Assembly (NCBI RefSeq): GCF_004364245.1
Contig: NZ_SOAV01000004.1
Location: 310,001 to 374,000 of the forward strand
DNA from: Streptomyces sp. BK208
Lineage (GTDB): Bacteria; Actinomycetota; Actinomycetes; Streptomycetales; Streptomycetaceae
Length of the DNA: 64,000 nt
Reading direction: 5' to 3'
The position numbers were made by a program, and so were the translations under genes. Below are positions 16,070 to 25,814 of the stretch, in pieces. Within the stretch, counting starts at the first letter, position 1, and every line of letters begins with the position of its first letter. The notes under the pieces were generated by a model. That model saw only the letters and a program-made list of their open reading frames with translations, made no database searches and had not been told where the DNA came from.

Positions 16070-18943
16070 ATCATCGCTGCGCAGAACGCTCTTCCCACCT
16101 CCTCCGAGATCTCCGCACTCGCCGACTGCTGCGCTGTTTTCCTGCCCGGCGATCCAGGTCGCACCGGCACCGTCGCGTTCTGGCGGCCCGACGGCGAAAT
16201 GCCCGGCCCCGTCCGGGCCGCAGGTCCGGAAAACCCTTGCCTGACCGTCGTACTGCCGGACGGCGAGGGTGTGGAGGCGGTGAGCGTGCCGGCCGTGCTG
16301 CTGCCGGTGCGGGCCGCCCTGCCGGTGCTCACGCGCGCGCGTGCCCGCGCGCACGGCCACCGGGCGTCGGTCTTCTGGGGCGCGGTCGCCGTCGAGGCCC
16401 TGCACCTCGTGGCGCGCGGGCTGTTGTTGCCCGGACTGTCCGTGGGCGGGCACGACGCGTGGCGGGTGGGTCCGCTGGGCGCGGAGGAGACGGAGCGGAT
16501 CCGCCATCTCGCCGCCGCCATGCCGCCGGAGGCCGGGGCGGTCCCGGTCCACGGTGCCGTTCCCCCGAGACTGCCCGACCCCGAGAGCCTGGTGCGGTCC
16601 TTCCTGGACGCCGTCGCGGACACGCTGCCCCGCTCCCCCGCCGCCGAGCTCCTGACAGCGGGACCCGCCTACGCCTCACGGGAGCCACGGCGCTCACCCG
16701 AACTGCGCGAGTGGGCCGCGGACGTCGCCGCGGGGCACGACATGGGCGTGCGGCTGTCCCTGCGTATCGAGGTGCGGGGACTTTCGGCCGCGGCTCCCCA
16801 GGACGCCCGGCCGACGTTCCGGGCCGTGCCCCAGGTGCACAGTGTCCGCGACCCGGCCCGGGTCGCGGACCTCACCGAGGTGTGGGCCGGCACCGTCGGC
16901 GACGCGTTCGGCACGCGCGCGCGGATGGACGCCCTGCTCGCCCTGCGCCGGGCGGCACGGGCCTGGTCCTCCCTCGGACCTCTGCTGTCGGCGGCCGTAC
17001 CGGACGTCGTCGACCTCACCGACGAAGAGGTGACCGAGCTTCTCGGGGCGGGCTCCTCGGCGCTCGCCGGCGCGGGAGTCGACGTGCACTGGCCGAGGGA
17101 GCTGGCGCGCGAGCTGACGGAGCGCGCCGAGGTCGGACCGCCCGACGACACGCCGGGCACGCGCGCGGACCTGTCCGAAGCCGGCCCGTCGTTCCTGTCC
17201 GCCGACGCCCTGCTCGCCTTCAACTGGACGTTCGCCGTCGGCGGTGAGGGCCTCACCCGCGAGGAGCTGGATCTGCTGGCCGAGGCCGACCGCCCTCTCG
17301 TGCGGCTGCGCGACCGGTGGGTGCTCGTCGACCCAGAGGAGGCTCACCGGGCCCGCGCCCGGCAGGACCACAAGGTCACGCCGGTCGACGCGCTCGCCGT
17401 GGCTCTGACGGGTTCGACGGAGGTCGGCGGACGCCGTGTGGAAGTGCGCCCCACGGGGTGGCTGGCGACCCTGCGGGAGCGCCTCGCCGACCCCGAGGCG
17501 CAGGCGAGCGTGGAGCAGCCCGCCGCCCTTCGTGCCACGCTGCGCGACTACCAGCGACGGGGCCTCAACTGGCTGGTCCGCATGACGTCGTTGGGACTCG
17601 GCTGCTGTCTGGCCGACGACATGGGGCTCGGAAAGACCATCACCCTCATCGCCCTGCATCTGCACCGGCAGACGGACGCCGACGCCGCCGGCCCCACTCT
17701 GGTGGTCTGCCCGACCTCCCTCATGGGCAACTGGCAGCGGGAGATCGAGCGGTTCGCGCCCGGCACGCCGGTGCGTCGCTTCCACGGCACCCGCCGCGAC
17801 CTCGGCGACCTGGCGGACGGCGAGTTCGTGCTGACCACCTACGGCACCATGCGCCTGGACACCGACCGGCTCTCCGCCGTCTCGTGGGGCATGGTCGTGG
17901 CGGACGAGGCACAGCACGTGAAGAACCCCTACTCCGAGACCGCGCGGCAGTTGCGTTCCATCGGCGCACGCGCGCGCGTGGCGCTCACGGGCACACCTGT
18001 GGAGAACAACCTCTCGGAGCTGTGGGCCGTCCTCGACTGGGCCACCCCGGGACTGCTCGGGAGTCTGGGCACCTTCCGCCGGCATCACGCCCAGGCCGTC
18101 GAGGGCGGGCAGGACCCGGCGGCGGCGGAGCGACTGGCCCGGCTCGTGAGCCCGTTCCTGTTGCGACGCCGCAAATCGGACCCCGGCATCGCACCTGAGC
18201 TGCCGCCGAAGACCGAGACGGACCATCCCGTGTCGCTGACCCCGGAACAGGCGGGCCTGTACGAGGCCGTGGTGCGCGAGGCACTCGCGGAGATCGCGGC
18301 GGCCGACAGCATGGCGCGACGCGGCATGATCGTGAAGCTGCTGACGGGCCTCAAACAGATCTGCAACCATCCGGCGCAGTTCCTCAAGGAGGACCGACCG
18401 AGGATCACCGGCCGCTCCGGGAAGCTGGAACTGCTGGACGAACTGCTCGACACGATCCTCGCCGAAGGGGCGAGCGTGCTGGTCTTCACGCAGTACGTGC
18501 AGATGGCTCGGCTCCTGGAGCGGCATCTGGCCGCGCGCGGCGTGTCGTCGCTGTTCCTGCACGGCGGCACGTCCGTGACGGCACGGGAGTCGTTGGTGCG
18601 GCGGTTCCAGGACGGTGAGGTGCCGGTCTTCCTGCTGTCGCTGAAGGCGGCGGGAACCGGACTGAACCTCACGCGCGCGGAACACGTCGTGCACTACGAC
18701 CGCTGGTGGAACCCCGCCGTCGAGGCACAGGCCACCGACCGCGCCTACCGCATCGGCCAGACGCGCCCGGTGCAGGTGCACCGGATGATCGCCGAGGGGA
18801 CCATCGAGGATCGCATCGCCGCCCTGCTGAATCGCAAGAGGGAACTCGCCGACGCCGTCCTGGGCACGGGCGAGGCCGCACTGACGGAACTGACGGACGC
18901 GGAACTGGCCGACCTGGTCGAGCTGCGAGGGGGTACGCGATGA
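16070..18943 (+). CDS. SNF2-type DEAD/DEAH helicase (start codon not canonical)
   Basis: An SNF2-family ATPase of about 957 residues. The C-terminal half has the full motor: DYQRRGLNWLVRM, Walker A DDMGLGKT, DEAQHVKNP (motif II), LTGTPVENNLSELWAVLDW, and in the helicase C lobe VFTQYVQMARLLERHL, LLSLKAAGTGLNLT and ATDRAYRIGQ. The N-terminal part is the actinobacterial SNF2-associated region. The open frame extends upstream of the first ATG (16199) through family-like sequence (SEISALADCCAVFLPGDPGRTG) to two ATC codons (16070, 16073) just behind GAGGA, with no ATG, GTG or TTG. The stop overlaps the next gene's start (ATGA). Confidence 0.82.
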   Translation: MIAAQNALPTSSEISALADCCAVFLPGDPGRTGTVAFWRPDGEMPGPVRAAGPENPCLTVVLPDGEGVEAVSVPAVLLPVRAALPVLTRARARAHGHRASVFWGAVAVEALHLVARGLLLPGLSVGGHDAWRVGPLGAEETERIRHLAAAMPPEAGAVPVHGAVPPRLPDPESLVRSFLDAVADTLPRSPAAELLTAGPAYASREPRRSPELREWAADVAAGHDMGVRLSLRIEVRGLSAAAPQDARPTFRAVPQVHSVRDPARVADLTEVWAGTVGDAFGTRARMDALLALRRAARAWSSLGPLLSAAVPDVVDLTDEEVTELLGAGSSALAGAGVDVHWPRELARELTERAEVGPPDDTPGTRADLSEAGPSFLSADALLAFNWTFAVGGEGLTREELDLLAEADRPLVRLRDRWVLVDPEEAHRARARQDHKVTPVDALAVALTGSTEVGGRRVEVRPTGWLATLRERLADPEAQASVEQPAALRATLRDYQRRGLNWLVRMTSLGLGCCLADDMGLGKTITLIALHLHRQTDADAAGPTLVVCPTSLMGNWQREIERFAPGTPVRRFHGTRRDLGDLADGEFVLTTYGTMRLDTDRLSAVSWGMVVADEAQHVKNPYSETARQLRSIGARARVALTGTPVENNLSELWAVLDWATPGLLGSLGTFRRHHAQAVEGGQDPAAAERLARLVSPFLLRRRKSDPGIAPELPPKTETDHPVSLTPEQAGLYEAVVREALAEIAAADSMARRGMIVKLLTGLKQICNHPAQFLKEDRPRITGRSGKLELLDELLDTILAEGASVLVFTQYVQMARLLERHLAARGVSSLFLHGGTSVTARESLVRRFQDGEVPVFLLSLKAAGTGLNLTRAEHVVHYDRWWNPAVEAQATDRAYRIGQTRPVQVHRMIAEGTIEDRIAALLNRKRELADAVLGTGEAALTELTDAELADLVELRGGTR

Positions 18944-20211
18944 CTCGGTACGACAACGACGCGGAACGGACGTTCGTCGCCCTGCCGCCCGCACAGGGAC
19001 GGGGCTTCGCCCAGACCTGGTGGGGCCGCGCCTGGCTGAAGGCGCTGGAGGACGCGGCCATGGACACGGCACAGGTGAAGACGGGGCGGCGGCTCGCGCG
19101 CGCGGGAGCGGTCGGCGCGGTGTCGGTACGGCCGGGGCGCATCACCGCGATCGTTCAGGACCGGGACCGCACGGCGCATCGGGCCGACGTCCTGTGGGGG
19201 CAGCTCTCCGACACCCAATGGGATCACTTCGTCGACATGGCGATCGAGCGGTCGGGACACGTGGCGGCGCTGCTGGACCGCGACATGCCGCCGTACCTCG
19301 TGGAGGACGCCGCGGCGGCCGGCATCGACCTGCTGCCGGGCATGGGCGACCTGGAACCGGAGTGCGACTGCGGCGCCTGGGACCACTGCGGGCACACGGC
19401 GGCGCTCTGCTACCAGGTCGCCAGGCTGCTGGACGAGGACCCCTTCGTCCTGCTGCTGATGCGGGGGCGCACGGAGAGCGCCGTACTCGACGCCCTCCAG
19501 GCGCACGCCGCCCCGCCCGCGGAGACGGTCGCACCCGGGACGGAAGGGGTGGACGCCGCCGAGGCGTACGCGGCGGGGCAGCTGCTGCCCCCGTTGCCCG
19601 CGCCGCCCGGGCTCCGGGAAGGGCCAGGGGTACCGCCGTCGCTGGACACCGAGGCGGCACCCCCGCCCGGTGTCGATCCGTCGCGGCTGGCCCTGCTGGC
19701 GTCCCGGACGGCGTCGGAGGCCCACCGCCTGCTCTCCGAGGCGCTGCGCGACGGACACGACCGGCAGGCCGTGGCCGCGGAGCCGACGGTGGCGCAGGAT
19801 GCGGTGCGCCTGGCCGCCGGGGAAGATCCCGCACCGGAGGTGCTGGACCGTCTCTGCGCGGGATCGGGGCGTACGCGGGAGGCACTGGCCGTGGCCGTGC
19901 GCGCATGGCGGCTCGGGGGCGCGGCCGCTCTGTCCGTGCTCGAGGAGGAGTGGGCCGTGGAGGGCGACACGCTCGTACGCGCGCGTGCGGCTCTGGAGTC
20001 GGCCTGGGAGGAGGGCGAGCACCCCTCGTTGCAGGGGCGGGCCAACCGGTGGACCGTCGCCGACGCACCGCACCAGCTGCGCCTGGACCGCGACGGGCGC
20101 TGGTGGCCGTACCGCCGGGAGCACGGGCGGTGGGCCCCCGCCGGCGGCGCGAGCCAGGACCCCGCGACGGCCCTGGCCTCGGCGGCGCACGTGCCCGGTG
20201 ACGACACCTGA
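18940..20211 (+). CDS. SWIM zinc finger protein
   Basis: A 423-residue protein. The N-terminal half starts FAQTWWGRAWLKALEDAA, typical of SNF2-linked SWIM proteins. The zinc finger is CDCGAWDHCGHTAALCY (CxC then CxH). The C-terminal half is helical and ends RWWPYRREHGRWAPAGG. The start overlaps the SNF2 stop by 4 bp (18940-18943), so the two are translationally coupled and probably act together on DNA or chromatin-like complexes; the role is not established. Confidence 0.82.
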   Translation: MTRYDNDAERTFVALPPAQGRGFAQTWWGRAWLKALEDAAMDTAQVKTGRRLARAGAVGAVSVRPGRITAIVQDRDRTAHRADVLWGQLSDTQWDHFVDMAIERSGHVAALLDRDMPPYLVEDAAAAGIDLLPGMGDLEPECDCGAWDHCGHTAALCYQVARLLDEDPFVLLLMRGRTESAVLDALQAHAAPPAETVAPGTEGVDAAEAYAAGQLLPPLPAPPGLREGPGVPPSLDTEAAPPPGVDPSRLALLASRTASEAHRLLSEALRDGHDRQAVAAEPTVAQDAVRLAAGEDPAPEVLDRLCAGSGRTREALAVAVRAWRLGGAAALSVLEEEWAVEGDTLVRARAALESAWEEGEHPSLQGRANRWTVADAPHQLRLDRDGRWWPYRREHGRWAPAGGASQDPATALASAAHVPGDDT

Positions 20212-20241
20212 CACGAGCACGGAAGGAAGCCTCCACGGGCT

Positions 20242-20270
20242 CCGGCCCCGCCCGAGAAGGGCGGGGCCGG
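20242..20270. terminator. Bidirectional hairpin terminator
   Basis: A perfect 12-bp stem, CCGGCCCCGCCC (20242-20253), loop gagaa, GGGCGGGGCCGG (20259-20270), placed between the convergent SWIM and xylA genes. Confidence 0.8.
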
Positions 20271-20295
20271 GGTGTTCACACGGAGACCGAAGTGA

Positions 20296-21615
<1,320 letters not shown>

Positions 21616-23061
21616 ATGTCAGCAGCCGAGGGTCCGCTCGTCGTCGGTGTGGACACGTCCACCCAGTCCACCAAGGCACTGGTCGTCGACGCGGCCACCG
21701 GCCGGGTCGTCGCGAGCGGCCAGGCACCGCACACCGTGTCGTCCGGGGCCGGCCGTGAGAGCGATCCCCGCCAGTGGTGGGACGCGCTGGGCGAGGCGCT
21801 GGGCCAGTGCGGCGACGCCGCCCGTGAGGCCGCCGCCGTGTCCGTCGGCGGGCAGCAGCACGGACTGGTCACGCTGGACGCGCAGGGCGAGCCGGTGCGC
21901 CCCGCCCTGCTGTGGAACGACGTGCGCTCGGCCCCTCAGGCCCGCCGTCTGATCGACGAGCTGGGCGGCGCCAAGGCCTGGGCGGAACGCACGGGAAGTG
22001 TCCCCAGCGCTTCCTTCACGGTCACCAAGTGGGCGTGGCTGACCGAGCACGAGCCGGACGCGGCCCGCGCGGTGAAATCGGTACGGCTCCCCCACGACTA
22101 CCTCACCGAGCGCCTCACCGGCGAGGGCACCACCGACCGCGGTGACGTGTCCGGCACCGGCTGGTGGGCGTCGGGCACGGAGGAGTACGACGAGGAGATC
22201 CTCGCGCGCGTGGGGCTCGATCCGGCGTTGCTGCCCCGGGTGGTGCGGCCCGGCGAGGTGGCGGGCACCGTGCGCGACGGCCACAACCTGCCGTTCGCCA
22301 AGGGCACCCTGGTCGCCGCCGGCACCGGTGACAACGCCGCCGCCGCGCTGGGCCTCGGCCTGCGTCCCGGCGTGCCCGTGATGAGCCTGGGCACCTCGGG
22401 CACGGTGTACGCCGTGTCGCAGCGCCGGCCCGCCGACCCGACCGGCACCGTGGCGGGCTTCGCCGACGCGCGCGGCGACTGGCTGCCGCTGGCCTGCACC
22501 CTCAACTGCACGCTCGCCGTCGACCGCGTGGCGGCCCTGCTGAACCTGGACCGGGAAGCGGTCGAGCCGGGCACCGGCGTGACGCTCCTGCCGTTCCTGG
22601 ACGGCGAGCGCACACCGAACCTCCCGCACTCCTCAGGCCTCCTGCACGGGCTGCGCCACGACACGACCGCGGGCCAGTTGCTCCAGGCCGCTTACGACGG
22701 CGCCGTCCACTCGCTGCTCGGCGCGCTCGACCTGGTCCTGGACGCCGACGCGGACCCGTCCGCGCCGCTGCTGCTGATCGGCGGCGGCGCCCGGGGCGCG
22801 GCCTGGCAGCAGACCGTACGACGGCTGTCCGGACGCCCGGTCCAGATCCCGGAGGCCAGGGAACTGGTCGCGCTCGGTGCCGCGGCACAGGCGGCCGGCC
22901 TGCTGACGGGTGAGGACGCGGCCGCCGTAGCCCGGCGCTGGAACACGGCGGCCGGTCCGGTGCTCGACGCCGTGGAACGGGACGGGGCGACGCTGGAGAG
23001 GATCACCGGGGTACTCTCCGACGCGGCACCGCTGCTGGAACGGGACGCGTCCTCCCGCTGA
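21616..23061 (+). CDS. xylB: Xylulokinase
   Basis: A 481-residue FGGY sugar kinase that phosphorylates D-xylulose to xylulose 5-phosphate for the pentose phosphate pathway. The N-terminal ATPase loop is VVGVDTSTQSTKALVVD; GQQHGLV and WNDVRS are xylulokinase signatures. AAGTGDNAAAALGLG and MSLGTSGTVYAVS follow, and the C-terminal nucleotide site is LLIGGGARGAAWQQ. The start follows GGGAGAGAAG. It is divergent from xylA. Confidence 0.95.
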   Translation: MSAAEGPLVVGVDTSTQSTKALVVDAATGRVVASGQAPHTVSSGAGRESDPRQWWDALGEALGQCGDAAREAAAVSVGGQQHGLVTLDAQGEPVRPALLWNDVRSAPQARRLIDELGGAKAWAERTGSVPSASFTVTKWAWLTEHEPDAARAVKSVRLPHDYLTERLTGEGTTDRGDVSGTGWWASGTEEYDEEILARVGLDPALLPRVVRPGEVAGTVRDGHNLPFAKGTLVAAGTGDNAAAALGLGLRPGVPVMSLGTSGTVYAVSQRRPADPTGTVAGFADARGDWLPLACTLNCTLAVDRVAALLNLDREAVEPGTGVTLLPFLDGERTPNLPHSSGLLHGLRHDTTAGQLLQAAYDGAVHSLLGALDLVLDADADPSAPLLLIGGGARGAAWQQTVRRLSGRPVQIPEARELVALGAAAQAAGLLTGEDAAAVARRWNTAAGPVLDAVERDGATLERITGVLSDAAPLLERDASSR

Positions 23062-23237
23062 GGGCACGCTCGTCACGGCTGCGGCCACCGACGGACGGTA
23101 CGCGACCGGTTTCCGCGTCGGGCGTTACGGGCCCGGTCCCGCGGAACCGGGGCGTGGCGGTCGGGGGCGCTCCCCGGCCGCCACGCCCCGGGCATCCCGG
23201 GCAGGGGCCGCCCGCATGCGGACCGGACCTGACCGTG

Positions 23238-23357
23238 TCCGGCCGGGGACCGGGCCGCGCGACACCGTGTCCCTGGCCGGAGACTGGACCGAGCCTCACC
23301 CTGACTCCCGGCCGGGGGCCGGACCGAACGACCCGGGTCCCCGGCCGGGGGCCGGAC
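23238..23357. repeat. Imperfect GGCCGGGGnCCGG repeats between xylB and the ROK gene
   Basis: Four degenerate copies: two near-identical CCCGGCCGGGGGCCGGAC units (23307-23324 and 23340-23357) and two weaker ones near 23238 and 23270, spaced about 33 bp. The 327-bp gap 23062-23388 holds no supported gene. Each unit is palindromic and could be a regulator site or a termination hairpin. Confidence 0.6.
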
Positions 23358-23388
23358 GAGCGACGACAGACCAAGGACTGACGGAGGC

Positions 23389-24597
23389 ATGACCGCACCG
23401 CCGCACGAAGCCCATCCGGCCCGCCCCGGGCGCGCGTTGCCGGACACGCAACAAGGGATGCGACGCCGCAATCTCGCGCGCGTGATGCACACCGTCAGCG
23501 CCGAGGGCCCGCTGTCCAGGGCCGCCGTCGCCTCGCGCATCGGGTTGACGCGGGCGGCCGTCTCCACTCTCGTGGACGAGCTCATCCGCTCGGGTCTGCT
23601 GGAGGAGCTGGGTCCCGAGCGTCCGGGTCGCGTGGGCCGGCCCGGGTCCGCGCTCGCCGTCAGCGGACAGGGCCCGGCCGGCATCGGGGCGGAGGTCGGC
23701 GTCGACCACCTCGCGGTCTGCGCGGTCGACCTGCGGGGACGGGTACGCGCGCGTGCCGTGCGGTACGGGAGCAATCGGGGCCGTTCGCCGGAGCCGGTGC
23801 TCGAGCAGCTCACCGGCCTGGTGGGGCAGGTCGTCGCGGAGGCCGAGGCCGAGGGGCTGTGGCCGGCCGGGCTCGCGGTGGCGGTGCCGGGCCTCGTGGC
23901 GCGGGACGGCCGGACCGTCGTACGGGCCCCCAACCTGGACTGGCACGACGCGGACCTGGGCGCGCTGCTGCCCGCGGACCTGCCGCCGGCCGTGGACAAC
24001 GAGGCCAATTTCGGCGCGCTCGCCGAACTGTGGCTCGGTGACGGCACTCCGCGGGACTTCCTGCACGTCTCGGCCGAGATCGGCATCGGCGCGGCCGTGG
24101 TCTTCGACGGCCGGCTGCTGCGCGGTACGCGCGGTTTCGCCGGTGAGCTCGGCCATGTGCCGGTACGCCCGGACGGCCCCGAGTGCGCCTGCGGCGGGCG
24201 GGGGTGCCTGGAGCAGTACGCGGGCGAGAAGGCCGTGCTGCGCGCGGCGGGCGTGGCCCCCGGGGAGGACCGTGTCGGACTGCTCGCCGGACGAGCCGCG
24301 GAGGGCGACGAGGACGTACGGCGCGCCCTGCGTGACGCGGGCACGGCGCTCGGCATCGCCCTGACCGGCGCGGTCAACCTGCTGGACCCCGAAGGAGTGG
24401 TGCTGGGCGGCGCCCTGGCCGGGCTCGCGCCCTGGCTGCTGCCGTCGCTGCGCGACGAACTGGCCCGGCGCACGGCGGGCCCGGCCTGCCCGGTCTCGGT
24501 GTCGGAACTGGGTCCGCAGGGGCCACTGCTCGGCGCCGCGCACTCCGTGGTCCGGGCCGTGCTGGACGATCCGGGCGCGGTGGCGGAGCGGGCCTGA
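23389..24597 (+). CDS. ROK family transcriptional regulator (probable XylR)
   Basis: A 402-residue ROK regulator. The N-terminal winged helix (LSRAAVASRIGLTRAAVSTLVDEL) spans about residues 40-75. The ROK sugar-binding/kinase-like domain starts at GAEVGVDHLAVCAVDLRG, with the zinc-binding motif CACGGRGCLEQYAGEK and ALTGAVNLLDPEGVVLGG. A position downstream of xylB makes a xylose-responsive repressor of xylA and xylB the best guess. The start is the first ATG, after ACGGAGG. Confidence 0.85.
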   Translation: MTAPPHEAHPARPGRALPDTQQGMRRRNLARVMHTVSAEGPLSRAAVASRIGLTRAAVSTLVDELIRSGLLEELGPERPGRVGRPGSALAVSGQGPAGIGAEVGVDHLAVCAVDLRGRVRARAVRYGSNRGRSPEPVLEQLTGLVGQVVAEAEAEGLWPAGLAVAVPGLVARDGRTVVRAPNLDWHDADLGALLPADLPPAVDNEANFGALAELWLGDGTPRDFLHVSAEIGIGAAVVFDGRLLRGTRGFAGELGHVPVRPDGPECACGGRGCLEQYAGEKAVLRAAGVAPGEDRVGLLAGRAAEGDEDVRRALRDAGTALGIALTGAVNLLDPEGVVLGGALAGLAPWLLPSLRDELARRTAGPACPVSVSELGPQGPLLGAAHSVVRAVLDDPGAVAERA

Positions 24598-24677
24598 CGC
24601 GCCTCCCGCCTCCTCTCCCCCCTGTCCCGTGCCCCTTCCCGCCCGAGCGGCGGCCCCGGACCCCGGCCCCAGCCCCG

Positions 24678-24706
24678 GCACCAGCACCAGCACCAGCACC
24701 AGCACC
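24678..24706. repeat. GCACCA hexanucleotide tandem repeat
   Basis: Nearly five head-to-tail copies of GCACCA in the 459-bp gap 24598-25056 between the ROK and amidase genes. No supported gene lies in this gap. Confidence 0.9.
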
Positions 24707-24947
24707 GAGGATCCTCAGAAGGACAGGCACGACACTCTCGTCACTCGATCGAGTGAGCGCAGTGTCCACAAGGTGGTGGCTGTCCACCGAACGGCGCGGC
24801 GCTCTACTGCGCAATCCCCGCTCCCCGTACGGTGATTCACGCGGACGCACCTCGCCCCCGGGGCGACCGGACGTCCGCGTCGGCTTCGGCTCCGCAGCCA
24901 TGTCTCGTTGACGTGACGCCCTGTCATGACGGCCTGTCCCTGCCGTC

Positions 24948-24959
24948 CCGTCATGACGG
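24948..24959. promoter_or_regulatory. Palindrome CCGTCATGACGG upstream of the amidase gene
   Basis: A perfect 12-bp palindrome, with a second copy of its half (TCATGACGG) at about 24924-24932 and a degenerate TCATGCCGG nearer the gene. It lies about 100 bp before the amidase ATG and could be a regulator binding site. Confidence 0.35.
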
Positions 24960-25056
24960 TCCGCCACGCCGCCGGGTCGTGTCGCTCGGTCATGCCGGAC
25001 AGCCGAGCACCCACCCCCCACCGGGCCCAGGGCCCACCGACGAAAGGGCAACCCCC

Positions 25057-25665
25057 ATGGACAGGGAGAGGACAGTACCCGTTCCGAGCAGGCGGCGGAT
25101 CCTTAAGGGCGCCGCGCTGGCCACCGTCCCCTACACCCTGCTCTCCGGCACCCGGGCCGCCGCCGCACAGGTCCGCGCCGCCGACTACCCCTCTGCCGAG
25201 TGGCAGCCGGCCACCTCGTCCAACTACAGCCGGTCGAGCCGTCCCACGAGCTATCCCGTCGACTACGTGGTCGTCCACGTCACGCAGGAGACGTACGACG
25301 ACACCTTGTCCATCTTCCGCGACCCCGAGAAGCAGGTGTCCGCGCACTACGTCGTCCGGTCCGGCGACGGGCACGTGGCGCAGTGCGTCCGCGAGGCGGA
25401 CATCGCCTGGCACGCGGGCAACTGGGACTACAACACCCGCAGCATCGGGATCGAACACGAGGGGTGGGTGGACCGACCCGAGTACTTCACCGACGCCCTG
25501 TACGAACAGTCGGCCCGGCTCACCGCGGCGATCTGCACCGCCTACGGCATCCCGAAGGACCGCTCCCGCATCATCGCGCACCACGAGGTTCCCGGAAGCG
25601 ACCACACGGATCCGGGGCCCTTCTGGGACTGGACCCGCTACATCAGACTGGTCAACTTCTTCTGA
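25057..25665 (+). CDS. Tat-exported N-acetylmuramoyl-L-alanine amidase
   Basis: A 202-residue Amidase_2 enzyme that cleaves the amide bond between muramic acid and L-alanine in peptidoglycan. The N-terminus is a twin-arginine signal (SRRRILKGAALATV, residues 11-24, ending around AAAAQVRAA). Zinc-site motifs are VVVHVTQ (His74), GIEHEGW, and the HHEVPGSDHTDPGPFWDW block with the catalytic His/Asp. The start ATG follows GAAAGGG. It is secreted and acts in the cell wall. Confidence 0.92.
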   Translation: MDRERTVPVPSRRRILKGAALATVPYTLLSGTRAAAAQVRAADYPSAEWQPATSSNYSRSSRPTSYPVDYVVVHVTQETYDDTLSIFRDPEKQVSAHYVVRSGDGHVAQCVREADIAWHAGNWDYNTRSIGIEHEGWVDRPEYFTDALYEQSARLTAAICTAYGIPKDRSRIIAHHEVPGSDHTDPGPFWDWTRYIRLVNFF

Positions 25666-25741
25666 CCCGCTCGCCGGCCCGCGTCGCCTCCTCCCCTCCC
25701 CCCTCAGCCGCCCGATCGTTCCGTCCACCCGGAACGCCGAC

Positions 25742-25791
25742 GTCCGGGTGGTTCGGCCGGTCCGGGTGGTTCGGCCGGTCCGGGTGGTTGT
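25742..25791. repeat. 18-bp tandem repeat before the GAF regulator gene
   Basis: GTCCGGGTGGTTCGGCCG occurs twice exactly (25742-25759, 25760-25777) and a third time partially (25778-25791). It lies 24 bp upstream of the regulator ATG, so it may be a promoter or operator array. Confidence 0.85.
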
Positions 25792-25814
25792 CCGCGCCTG
25801 GCCACGGAGTCACG

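Noticed and set aside
24678..24706. CRISPR-like repeats
   Set aside because: The GCACCA and other repeats in the window are short tandem arrays without spacers and without cas genes.
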